Source of the DNA: an uncultured Oscillospiraceae bacterium
GTDB taxonomy: Bacteria > Bacillota > Clostridia > Oscillospirales > Oscillospiraceae
Direction: 5' to 3'
DNA: 64,000 nucleotides
NCBI GenBank assembly: GCA_944385445.1
Contig: CALWXF010000003.1
Span: 58,213 to 122,212, forward strand
Positions 19,721 to 27,355 of the stretch are shown one piece after another. Position numbers and translations under genes: made by a program. The notes under the pieces were generated by a model. That model was not told where the DNA came from and searched no databases. It worked only from the letters and a program-made list of their open reading frames with translations. Each line of letters begins with the position of its first letter. The stretch's first letter is position 1.

Positions 19721-20122
19721 TTATTCCTCCGTCATCATCAATTCAAACAGCTCATTGAGGCGGTCCAGGCGGCCCTGCAAGTACAGCCAGCCGAACAGGG
19801 CCTCCAGCCCGGTGGCGGCGTGGTACTCCCCCACGCTGGCCCCCTTGGGGATGGCGGCGGTGTGGCTGTTGCGGGCCCGGCGGTACACGTCCTGCTCCTC
19901 CTCGGTGAGGATGGGCAAAATCAGCTTGACCCGCTTGGCCTGGGCGGGGGCGGAGACATAGGTCACCGCCGCACGGTGCAGCCCCTTGTTGGTGGCCTTA
20001 CCCTTCAGGCACAGCCAGGTGCGCACCATGAGCTCATACACTCCATCCCCCAGATGGGCCAGCGCCAGGCTGCTCATGGGGTGGAGGACATCCTGTCCCA
20101 CTGACAGGTGAAAGTAATCCAT
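19721..20122 (-). CDS. mrnC: Mini-ribonuclease III
   Basis: A 133-residue RNase III-like enzyme without the double-strand RNA-binding domain. It matures 23S rRNA in Firmicutes. The RNase III signature is reduced to LAHLGDGVYELMVR near residues 21-34 (Asp26 as likely metal ligand), and the second acidic site is GLEALFGWLYLQGR (Glu107). The start at 20122 is preceded by GGAGA. It is separated by about 115 bases from a strong terminator-like hairpin that ends a candidate structured RNA upstream, so its expression could be governed by that leader. It is translated just ahead of rqcH. Confidence 0.92.
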   Translation of the reverse strand: MDYFHLSVGQDVLHPMSSLALAHLGDGVYELMVRTWLCLKGKATNKGLHRAAVTYVSAPAQAKRVKLILPILTEEEQDVYRRARNSHTAAIPKGASVGEYHAATGLEALFGWLYLQGRLDRLNELFELMMTEE

Positions 20123-20238
20123 ATGATTTCTCCATTCTCTAGGTTGGCCCGGGCGTCCCCGGACATTCGGCATCTCCCCATAGTCTACCCCGCCAGGACG
20201 AACTTGGCAAGTGTTTTCCGTTTTCCATCCACAAACAT

Positions 20239-20433
20239 AAAAAAGCCCGCCAGAAAAGGCGCGCACCTTTTCGACAGGCAAAAACAGAGAGGGTGTCTCT
20301 GGAGTTGTTTGTCCGGGGGGCTCCGACTGCTGCCGGAGCAGCCCCGGTTGTTCGTTCGTCGCTGTCAGGGGAGGTCACTGCTCTGCCTGGACATCTCTTC
20401 CTGACATGGCCTATGATACCAGAACCCGCCTGT
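20239..20433 (-). ncRNA. Candidate structured RNA or leader upstream of mrnC
   Basis: About 195 bases with no reading frame of note. On the minus strand the 5' arm at 20428-20437 and 3' arm at 20270-20279 pair perfectly over 10 bp (GCCTGTCGAA type). Inside are a TGTCAGG/CCTGACA stem (20363-20369 with 20400-20406), a long GC-rich hairpin (20313-20347), and a small hairpin CAGAGA/TCTCTG followed by five T. The 3' arm of the closing stem is also the 5' arm of a terminator (20245-20279) that ends in six T. The two structures exclude each other, as in a riboswitch or attenuator. Its family is not recognised; a 6S-like RNA is the main alternative. Confidence 0.5.
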
Positions 20434-20436
20434 CGA

Positions 20437-20466
20437 ATGATAGATAATTTGGGAACCGGTTGTGAA
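20437..20466 (-). promoter_or_regulatory. Possible promoter of the structured RNA
   Basis: On the minus strand, TTCACA (20461-20466), 18-bp spacer, TATCAT (20437-20442). The expected start near 20432 coincides with the 5' arm of the closing stem. Confidence 0.4.
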
Positions 20467-20548
20467 CCTTTTGTAAACCCCAAAAACAGACGCCCCTGTC
20501 AAAAAACCTCATGTGCACACAAGAAGGATATCGTTTCTTGCATCATCC

Positions 20549-20790
20549 AAAAAGCCCTCGGCAGAGTTTTCCCGCCCGAGGGCGGGAAAATAAATTAAAA
20601 TCTGTTTTTTTCGAGGACATGTGCATCGAAAAAACACATCTCAGCCCGCCAGTGTGGAATCGGGTCGTCCTTTGACCCGATTATGCATGCAGCGGGCTGC
20701 AACTTCTCTCAAAAATGCTGGCATTTTTGAGAAGCGTGTCGAATTGTTTCGACACGCTGAAACGGCCTGCCCGGACATCCAGGCAGGCCG
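20549..20790. repeat. Cluster of strong hairpins downstream of ndoA
   Basis: This gene-free stretch carries six or seven successive inverted repeats with unrelated sequences: 20763-20790 (9-bp arms), 20734-20757 (10-bp arms), 20707-20732 (12-bp arms), 20643-20698 (7-bp outer arms with a 9-bp inner stem at 20658-20682), 20603-20636 (imperfect, T-rich), and 20567-20590 (10-bp arms, CGAG loop). The last overlaps an alternative stem at 20555-20582 that ends in TTTTT on the minus strand and looks like the ndoA terminator. Confidence 0.7.
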
Positions 20791-20795
20791 CCGCA

Positions 20796-21161
20796 TCAAA
20801 CCAGTTGTTGGTTGGACAGGCCGAAGCTCACGGCAATGGCTCCATCCACCTTTTTCATCACTTGTTCGTCCACCCGGCCCATATGTTCCCGCAGCCGCCG
20901 TTTGTCCAGGGTACGAATCTGCTCCAACAGCACGATGGAGTCCTTGGGCAGGCCATAGCTGTGGGCTGCCAGGGTGATATGGGTGGGCAGTCGGGCCTTC
21001 CCCGTCTGAGAGGTGATGGCCGCTGCAATGACAGTGGGGCTGTGTTTGTTTCCGGTGTCGTTTTGCACGATCAGGACAGGGCGAACGCCCCCTTGTTCGC
21101 TGCCCACCACCGGACTGAGGTCGGCGTAATAAATATCGCCGCGTTTGACACTGTTGTCCAC
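20796..21161 (-). CDS. ndoA: MazF/NdoA-family endoribonuclease
   Basis: A 121-residue PemK/MazF-fold RNase. It begins [21 protein letters not shown] and continues with [27 protein letters not shown] and [11 protein letters not shown], close to B. subtilis NdoA, which cuts mRNA at UACAU. It starts with GTG, preceded by GGAG. It is downstream of alr, as in Bacillus, but the antitoxin gene usually lying between them is missing: the 169-base gap holds no frame longer than about 13 codons from an ATG. It may be controlled by an antitoxin encoded elsewhere or act alone. A hairpin array follows the gene. Confidence 0.88.
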   Translation of the reverse strand: MDNSVKRGDIYYADLSPVVGSEQGGVRPVLIVQNDTGNKHSPTVIAAAITSQTGKARLPTHITLAAHSYGLPKDSIVLLEQIRTLDKRRLREHMGRVDEQVMKKVDGAIAVSFGLSNQQLV

Positions 21162-21330
21162 AGGATTTCACACTCCGCCGGATTTATAGTGCCCGGTCCT
21201 TGCCATGCCTGCCGGGTACTATCATTCTCCCACGGTGGGGCGGTTCTTATACCGGTGGGAAGGGATTCCTTCGCCACCGGGTGCCGCTCCCTCTCTCGCC
21301 GCTCCCTGGGGGGCGACCCCCCGTTTTATC

Positions 21331-22461
21331 TTATGCGCCCTGGTACAATCTGGGCACCCGGGGGGAGACGGCGCACAGCAGCTCATAGGGGATGGTCCCC
21401 GCCATCTGGGCCATGTCCTCCAGGGAGTGGTGGGCGCCAAACAGCTCCACCTCGTCCCCCGGCTGCACCTGGTCCCCCTCCTGGAGGGCCACCATGCACA
21501 TGTCCATGCACACCCGGCCCACAATGGGCCGCTCCTGGCCGCCCAGTAGCACGGTGCCCTGGCCGGACAGCACCCGGTGCAGGCCGTCGGCGTAGCCCAC
21601 AGGCAGCACCGCCACCCGGCCGCCGGAGGCGGGCATGTGCTGGGTGCAGCCGTAGCTCACCGGGGTGTTCCCCGGCAGCTCCCGCACCGCCGCCACCCGG
21701 GTCTTCAAGGTCATCACCGGCCACAGCTCCCCGGCGTCCAGCCCCTGACAGGAGGGGTCGGGCAGGTAGCCATACAGGGCGATGCCCGGGCGCACCATGT
21801 CCAGGTGGGTGCAGGGGAAGTTGAGCACGGCGGCACTGGCAGCGCAGTGGCGCAGCTGGAAGGTGCGGCCGTAGGTGTTTTTCAGCAGGTCCAGGGTGTC
21901 CAAAAAGCGGGTGAACTGCTCCATGGTGTACCCCTCGTCCCCGTCAGCGTTGGCAAAGTGGGTGAAAATCCCCTCCGCCTCCAGCCCCTCCAGAGCGCAC
22001 AGGGCGTCCACGTCCCGGGCAGCCTGGGCCGGGTCATGGGCCAGAATCCCCAGACGGCTCATGCCGGTGTCCAGCTTGACGTGGATTTTGGCCCGCTTGC
22101 CCTGGGCCACAGCGGCCTTTGACAGGGCCTGAGCCAGTTCAGGGGTAAACACCGCCTGGGTCAGGTCATGTTCCACCACCTGAGGGGCAAACTCCGCCGG
22201 AGTGGCCCCCAGGATGAGAATGGGCATGGTAATGCCCGACTGGCGCAGCTCGGTGGCCTCGTTGAGGCAGGCCACGGCCAGATAGTCTGCGCCCAGCTGC
22301 TGCAATTTGTGGGCCACCTCCTCCGCCCCGTGTCCGTAGGCGTTGGCCTTCACCACGCCCAGAAATTTGCTCTGGGGGGCGCAAGCCCGCAGTACCTGGT
22401 AATTATGCTCCAGATTGTCCAGACGGATCTCCGTCCAGGTCCGCATGGTCTGTTGATTCAT
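21331..22461 (-). CDS. alr: Alanine racemase
   Basis: A 376-residue PLP enzyme that converts L-alanine to D-alanine for peptidoglycan. Lys39 in VVKANAYGHG is the PLP lysine. The other expected motifs are present: LDTGMSRLG, VRPGIALYG, and VSYGC with the catalytic tyrosine, then CMDMCMV. Length is usual. The start overlaps the end of the upstream lipoprotein gene by 59 bases; GAACGAGG precedes the ATG within that gene. It is followed after 169 bases by ndoA. Confidence 0.95.
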   Translation of the reverse strand: MNQQTMRTWTEIRLDNLEHNYQVLRACAPQSKFLGVVKANAYGHGAEEVAHKLQQLGADYLAVACLNEATELRQSGITMPILILGATPAEFAPQVVEHDLTQAVFTPELAQALSKAAVAQGKRAKIHVKLDTGMSRLGILAHDPAQAARDVDALCALEGLEAEGIFTHFANADGDEGYTMEQFTRFLDTLDLLKNTYGRTFQLRHCAASAAVLNFPCTHLDMVRPGIALYGYLPDPSCQGLDAGELWPVMTLKTRVAAVRELPGNTPVSYGCTQHMPASGGRVAVLPVGYADGLHRVLSGQGTVLLGGQERPIVGRVCMDMCMVALQEGDQVQPGDEVELFGAHHSLEDMAQMAGTIPYELLCAVSPRVPRLYQGA

Positions 22462-23059
22462 CCTCGTTCATCTCCATGGTAAAATCATCACTTGTCACGG
22501 TGAGCACGGTGACTCCCTCCACCTGTACCTCCGCCATGCGGAGATTAAAGGTGTCCGGGGCAAACCACATGGTATACTCCGTGCCCGCTCCCTGCTCCAG
22601 CTCCGGGTCCCGGCAGGTCAGTTCCAGGAAGGTATCCTCCCCCTCCTGCGCCCAGCTGCACTGGGCTATGTAGCCCTGGGTCACCTGGTCCAGCAGCTCC
22701 GGTATGGCGGCAATGGGGCTCAGGCCGTCCCCGTTGAGGGTGCCCAGGGTCATCCCCGCCCCGTCATACTCCAAGACCGCCTCCTCTTGGGTCATCCGGG
22801 CGGTGACGCCTGCCATCCACTCCGGCTCCACCACCGTGAGCACGGTCTCGCCCTCCTGCCGGGCCGTCCCCTCCAAGGTGAACTCATAAAGCTGCTGTCC
22901 TAAATGGGCGCTGACCCGGAAGGTGCCCGACCAGCCGCTCATGGCCTGGTACTGGCCCCGCAGCAGCACGCCCTGCTGCTGCGCCTGTTGGTCCTGCTTG
23001 GAGCAGCCTGTGAGCAGCACCGTCATCATCAGTGCGCCGCAGGCCAATTCTCTGCGCAA
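22403..23059 (-). CDS. Lipoprotein, LolA-like fold suspected
   Basis: A 218-residue secreted lipoprotein. MRRELACGALMMTVLLTGC is a lipoprotein signal with the cleaved Cys at 19. The start is taken as TTG at 23059 because AAGGGGG lies just upstream; the longer frame has no ribosome site. The mature part has alternating hydrophobic strands: GTFRVSAHL, YEFTLEGTAR, TVLTVVEPEWMAGV, AVLEYDG and EYTMWFAPDTFNLRMAEVQ. This resembles the outer-membrane-lipoprotein-sorting (LolA/DUF4292) fold seen in other Firmicute lipoproteins. The very acidic C-terminus overlaps the alr start. Ligand unknown. Confidence 0.7.
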   Translation of the reverse strand: MRRELACGALMMTVLLTGCSKQDQQAQQQGVLLRGQYQAMSGWSGTFRVSAHLGQQLYEFTLEGTARQEGETVLTVVEPEWMAGVTARMTQEEAVLEYDGAGMTLGTLNGDGLSPIAAIPELLDQVTQGYIAQCSWAQEGEDTFLELTCRDPELEQGAGTEYTMWFAPDTFNLRMAEVQVEGVTVLTVTSDDFTMEMNEDESTDHADLDGDPSGQSGA

Positions 23060-23175
23060 AGCATATCCCCCTTTCCTGATTGGGAGGCGGAAGGCTCCGT
23101 CCCCTCCCTCCATGTATATGAGGCACGCCTGGGGGTATGCGCAGGGAAGCAGACCCCATTATAAAGTTTTCCCTC

Positions 23176-23204
23176 TTGCTTTTCAACCTATATTGTGATA
23201 TAAA
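23176..23204 (+). promoter_or_regulatory. Promoter of pheST
   Basis: TTGCTT (23176-23181), 17-bp spacer, TATAAA (23199-23204), giving a start near 23211 at the 5' end of the T-box leader. Confidence 0.65.
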
Positions 23205-23210
23205 AGTTTT

Positions 23211-23450
23211 TAGTGCAAATGCGAAGAACGGGAAAATAGCGTGCTGGCACACGGCAGAGAGGGGCGGTCACCGGCTGAAAGCCGCCCCCGTGTGTGTCGC
23301 TTGGTTCGCCCGGGAGCGGCCTGTGAGAGCAGGACGGTGTGCCCTCCGTTATGGGGCAAAGAGAGTGTGTGCGCATGGCGCACAAATGCGGGTGGTACCG
23401 CGGAAGGCTGGCCTTTCGTCCCTGTTTGTAGGGAGGAAAGGCTTTTTTCA
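23211..23450 (+). promoter_or_regulatory. T-box riboswitch controlling pheS-pheT
   Basis: The canonical T-box sequence GCGGGTGGTACCGCGG is at 23388-23403. It is followed by a terminator whose stem starts GCCTTTCGTCCC (23411) and closes with AAAGGC before six T (23443-23448). The upstream part forms the GC-rich stem I and further stems. T-box leaders sense the charging of a cognate tRNA and antiterminate when it is uncharged. The downstream genes imply tRNA-Phe; a TTC at 23305-23307 is a possible specifier, but I have not folded stem I to prove it. Confidence 0.92.
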
Positions 23451-23481
23451 TTTCATATTTTACCCGAAAGGAAGAGAATAG

Positions 23482-24507
23482 ATGAAGCAGCAATTAAACG
23501 ACATTCGTGTGCAGGCCCTTGCCGCCTTCGAGGCCGCTGACAGCCTGGCAGCCCTGGACGCCCTGCGGGTGCAGTACCTGGGCAAGAAGGGCGAGCTCAC
23601 CGGCGTGCTCAAGCAGATGGGCAAGCTCTCCGCCGAGGAGCGCCCTGTCATGGGCCAGCTGGCCAACCAGGTCCGGGCTGACCTGGAGGCCGCTCTGGAG
23701 ACCCAGGGCAAGAAGCTGGAGGCGAGTGCCCTGGAGCAGCGGCTCAAGGACGAGGCTCTGGACGTGACCATCCCCGGCAAGCCCGTGAAGGTGGGCCACC
23801 GTCACCCCATGTACATCGCTCTGGACGAGATCAAGGAGATCTTCATCGGCATGGGCTTCACCGTGCTGGACGGCCCCGAGGTGGAGCTGGCCGAGCTGAA
23901 CTTCGACCGCCTCAACGCCGAGGAGAACCACCCCTCCCGTGACTGGTCCGACACTTTCTACTTTGACGAGGACAGCCGGGTGATGCTCCGCTCTCAGACC
24001 TCCCCCATGCAGGTGCGGGCCATGGACACCATGGAGCTGCCCATCCGCATCATCGCCCCCGGCCGTGTGTACCGCAAGGACGAGGTGGACGCCACCCACT
24101 CCCCCATGTTCCACCAGGTGGAGGGCATGGTCATCGACAAGAACGTCACCATGGCCGACCTGAAGGGCACCCTGAATACCGTGGTGGAGAAGCTCTACGG
24201 CAAGGGCACCAAGACCCGGTTCCGTCCCCACCACTTCCCCTTCACCGAGCCCTCCTGCGAGATGGACGTACAGTGCCACAAGTGCGGCGGCGTGGGCTGC
24301 CCCACCTGTAAGGGTGAGGGCTGGATTGAGCTGCTGGGCGCTGGCATGATTCACCCCCGGGTGCTGGAGATGAGCGGCATCGACCCCAATGAGTACTCTG
24401 GCTGGGCCTTCGGCATCGGCCTGGAGCGTACCGCCATGCGTCGGTTCAAGATCGCCGACCTGCGCCTGATTTTTGAAAACGACGTGCGCTTCCTGGAGCA
24501 GTTTTAA
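23482..24507 (+). CDS. pheS: Phenylalanine--tRNA ligase, alpha subunit
   Basis: A 341-residue catalytic subunit of the alpha2-beta2 enzyme. An N-terminal coiled coil (1-90) binds tRNA. Class II motifs 2 and 3 are visible, including TSPMQVRAMD, RIIAPGRVYRKDEVDATHSPMFHQVEG, FTEPSCEMDV and GWAFGIGLERTAMRRF. A CxxC...CxxC insertion (CHKCGGVGCPTCKGEGW) is typical of many PheS. AAAGGAAG precedes the ATG. pheT follows after 21 bases. Confidence 0.97.
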   Translation: MKQQLNDIRVQALAAFEAADSLAALDALRVQYLGKKGELTGVLKQMGKLSAEERPVMGQLANQVRADLEAALETQGKKLEASALEQRLKDEALDVTIPGKPVKVGHRHPMYIALDEIKEIFIGMGFTVLDGPEVELAELNFDRLNAEENHPSRDWSDTFYFDEDSRVMLRSQTSPMQVRAMDTMELPIRIIAPGRVYRKDEVDATHSPMFHQVEGMVIDKNVTMADLKGTLNTVVEKLYGKGTKTRFRPHHFPFTEPSCEMDVQCHKCGGVGCPTCKGEGWIELLGAGMIHPRVLEMSGIDPNEYSGWAFGIGLERTAMRRFKIADLRLIFENDVRFLEQF

Positions 24508-24528
24508 GGAAAGAGGGGGAACATAACC

Positions 24529-27225
24529 ATGAATTTAAGCAGAAACTGGCTGCGTGAATTTGTCACCGTAGACGCCAATGACCATGATTTTGCCGAGGCC
24601 ATGACCCTGTCCGGGTCCAAGGTGGAGCTGACCCACGACCTGGGCGCTGAGATCTCCAACGTGGTGGTGGGCCGCATCCTGTCCATGGAGCGCCACCCCG
24701 ACTCCGACCACATGTGGGTCTGCCAGATCGACGCCGGCCAGGCCGAGCCGGTGCAGATCGTCACCGGCGCCTGGAACGTCCATCCCGGCGATCTGGTGCC
24801 CGTGGCCCTGCACAAGTCCACCCTGCCCGGTGGCAAGAAGATTGAGAAGGGTAAGCTGCGTGGCGTGTTGTCCAACGGCATGATGTGCGGCCTGCTGGAG
24901 CTGGGCCTGGACGAGCGGGACTTCCCCTACGCCGCCATCACCCCCGCCGCCATTCTGGGCGACTACAAGCCCCTGGACCCCGCCAAGCCCTCCATCTCCG
25001 CCGATATCAAGCCCGGCGACAAGATCTACGGCCCCGTGGTGGCCGCCAAGGTTCTGGAGTGCGCCTCCCAGCCCGACGGCACCTTCCACACCTGCCTGGA
25101 CACCGGTGACGGCACCGCCGCCCCCGACACCATCTGCCCCAACCTCCATGAGGGGGATCTGGTGGCCTACAACACCAAGACCGACTCCATCTGCACTCTG
25201 GCGGACCTTCACGCCCAGCAGGCGGAGTTCCCCCACTGCATCCCCGACGGCATTTTCGTGCTCCGGGAGGACTGCAAGCCCGGGGACGACATCAAGCCCA
25301 TCATCAACGCCGACGACCATGTGGTGGAGTTTGAGATCACTCCCAACCGTCCCGACTGTCTGTCCGTCATCGGCCTGGCCCGGGAGGTATCCGCCACCTT
25401 CGGCGCCCCTCTCACCCTCCACGAGCCCGTGGTGAAGGGCGGGGCCGACGGCAACCTCATGGAGCTGCTGGATGTGGAGACTCCCGCCTCCGATCTGGTG
25501 CCCCGATACACCGCCCGCATGGTGCGCAACGTGAAGATCGGCCCCTCCCCCAAGTGGATGCGGGAGCGGCTGCGCTCCATGGGTGTGCGCCCCATCAACA
25601 ACATCGTGGACATCACCAACTACGTGATGCTGGAGTATGGCCAGCCCATGCACGCCTTTGACTACCGCTACGTCCACGGCGGCAAGATCATCGTCCGCCG
25701 TGCCCAGGAGGGCGAGGAGCTGACCACCCTGGACGGCAAGAGCCACACCCTCAACGCCAACCACCTGGTCATCGCCGATGAGACCCGGGCCGTGGGCCTG
25801 GCTGGCATCATGGGCGGTGAGAACAGCGAGATCGTGGACGACACCGTGGACGTGGTGTTCGAGTCCGCCTGCTTTGACGGCGCCACCATCCGCAAGGGCG
25901 CTCTGGCCCTGGGTATGCGCACCGAGGCCAGCGCCAAGTTTGAGAAGGGCCTGGACCCCATGAACACCCTCCCCGCCGTGCAGCGGGCCTGTGAGCTGGT
26001 GGAACTGCTGGGCGCCGGTGACGTGGTGGATGGCATCATCGACATCCTCAACTACGTGCCCCAGCCCCGGGTGCTCACCCTGGAGCCCGACCGCATCAAC
26101 GCTCTGCTGGGCACCGATGTGGCCGAGGAGGAGATGGCGCGCATCCTGCGCAGCCTGGACTTCCAGGTGGAGGGCAATCAGGTCACCGTCCCCTCCTGGC
26201 GTGGCGATGTGATCGGCATGGCAGACCTTGCCGAGGAAGTGGCCCGGTTCTACGGCTACAACAACATCCCCTGCACCCTCATGCGGGGCCAGACCACCCT
26301 GGGCGGCTACTCCGATGAGGAGCTGCTGGAGCGTCAGCTGGGCAGCATGTGCCGCACCATGGGCTATGATGAGATCATCACCTACTCCTTCATCTCCCCC
26401 ACCTGCTACGACAAGATCAACTGGCCTGCCGACTACCAGGGCCGCAACTCCCTGAAGATCTTGAATCCCCTGGGCGAGGACACCTCCATCATGCGCACCA
26501 CCACCCTCCCCTCCATGCTGGAGATTCTCACCCGCAACTACAATTACCGCAACCAGAACGTGCGCCTCTACGAGGTGGGCCGCACTTACGCCCCCGGCGG
26601 CGAGGATGGCCTGGCGGTGGAGTCCAAGACCCTCACCCTGGGCGCCTATGGCTCCGACATGGACTTCTACACCATGAAGGGCTGCATTGAGGCCATTTTG
26701 AAGGACCTGCGGGCCAGCGATGTCACCTTCCGCACCGGCTCCGGTCTCACCGAGCTGGTGTCCTACCACCCCGGCCGCTATGCCGAGGTGTGGGTGAGCG
26801 ACCACTGCGTGGGCTTCTTCGGCCAGATTCACCCCCTGGTGGCTCAGAACTACGGGGTGGACGGCGAGCTGTACTGCGCGCAGCTGGCCCTGGACGAGCT
26901 GGCCCAGGCCAAGGGCGCTGACCCCGTGTACACTCCCCTGCCCAAGTTCCCCGCCGTCACCCGTGACATCGCCGTGGTGTGCGACGAGGCCGTCACCGTG
27001 GGTGCCCTGGAGGCCTGCATCCAGAATGCCGCCCACGGCCTGCTGAAAAACGTGACCCTCTTCGACATCTACCGGGGCAAGGGCGTGGAGGACGGCAAGA
27101 AGTCCGTGGCCTTCAACCTGACCCTCCGGGCCGACGACCGCTCCCTCACCGGTGAGGAGGCGGAGACCGAGGTGCAGCACATTCTGGCCGCCCTGGCCTC
27201 TGAGCTGGGCGCCACCTTGCGCTGA
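24529..27225 (+). CDS. pheT: Phenylalanine--tRNA ligase, beta subunit, with duplicated tRNA-binding domain
   Basis: An 898-residue subunit, about 100 longer than B. subtilis PheT. The N-terminal EMAP/tRBD domain is at about 44-126 (VVVGRILSMERHPDSDHMWV ... NVHPGDLV). A second, divergent copy follows at about 168-245 (VVAAKVLECASQPDGTFHTC ... NLHEGDLV), placed where most PheT proteins go straight to the B1 linker (EFEITPNRPDCLSVIGLARE at about 268-287). B3/B4 editing, B5 and the C-terminal ferredoxin-like anticodon-binding domain (FPAVTRDIAVV) are present. The editing domain clears Tyr-tRNA-Phe. It is co-transcribed with pheS. Confidence 0.95.
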   Translation: MNLSRNWLREFVTVDANDHDFAEAMTLSGSKVELTHDLGAEISNVVVGRILSMERHPDSDHMWVCQIDAGQAEPVQIVTGAWNVHPGDLVPVALHKSTLPGGKKIEKGKLRGVLSNGMMCGLLELGLDERDFPYAAITPAAILGDYKPLDPAKPSISADIKPGDKIYGPVVAAKVLECASQPDGTFHTCLDTGDGTAAPDTICPNLHEGDLVAYNTKTDSICTLADLHAQQAEFPHCIPDGIFVLREDCKPGDDIKPIINADDHVVEFEITPNRPDCLSVIGLAREVSATFGAPLTLHEPVVKGGADGNLMELLDVETPASDLVPRYTARMVRNVKIGPSPKWMRERLRSMGVRPINNIVDITNYVMLEYGQPMHAFDYRYVHGGKIIVRRAQEGEELTTLDGKSHTLNANHLVIADETRAVGLAGIMGGENSEIVDDTVDVVFESACFDGATIRKGALALGMRTEASAKFEKGLDPMNTLPAVQRACELVELLGAGDVVDGIIDILNYVPQPRVLTLEPDRINALLGTDVAEEEMARILRSLDFQVEGNQVTVPSWRGDVIGMADLAEEVARFYGYNNIPCTLMRGQTTLGGYSDEELLERQLGSMCRTMGYDEIITYSFISPTCYDKINWPADYQGRNSLKILNPLGEDTSIMRTTTLPSMLEILTRNYNYRNQNVRLYEVGRTYAPGGEDGLAVESKTLTLGAYGSDMDFYTMKGCIEAILKDLRASDVTFRTGSGLTELVSYHPGRYAEVWVSDHCVGFFGQIHPLVAQNYGVDGELYCAQLALDELAQAKGADPVYTPLPKFPAVTRDIAVVCDEAVTVGALEACIQNAAHGLLKNVTLFDIYRGKGVEDGKKSVAFNLTLRADDRSLTGEEAETEVQHILAALASELGATLR

Positions 27226-27250
27226 GTGCCATATTTCAGCAATTCGCAGA

Positions 27251-27280
27251 TTGACAAACTCCCGTCTGCTCCGCTATAAT
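27251..27280 (+). promoter_or_regulatory. Consensus promoter of purF
   Basis: TTGACA (27251-27256), 18-bp spacer, TATAAT (27275-27280). Transcription would start near 27287, upstream of the hairpin at 27300. Confidence 0.8.
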
Positions 27281-27299
27281 GGACGCATGACGACAGCAA

Positions 27300-27338
27300 G
27301 GGCGCTGTGGCCATTGTGGTCACAGCGCCCGTTTGATT
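27300..27338 (+). terminator. Attenuator-like hairpin in the purF leader
   Basis: GGGCGCTGTG pairs perfectly with CACAGCGCCC around an 11-base loop and is followed by GTTTGATTTTT. It lies after the purF promoter and before its ribosome site, so it may regulate purF. It could instead simply end pheT transcripts. Confidence 0.6.
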
Positions 27339-27355
27339 TTTGGGGAGGAATCATC

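Noticed and set aside
20363-20406. GTCAGG...AGCAG resemblance to the SRP RNA domain IV on the minus strand
   Set aside because: The GGAA-tetraloop arrangement and symmetric loop of SRP RNA are not formed; spacing between the elements is wrong.
21162-21330. Small frames between ndoA and alr as a hidden antitoxin
   Set aside because: The longest ATG-started minus-strand frames are about 13 codons and have no helix-ribbon character.
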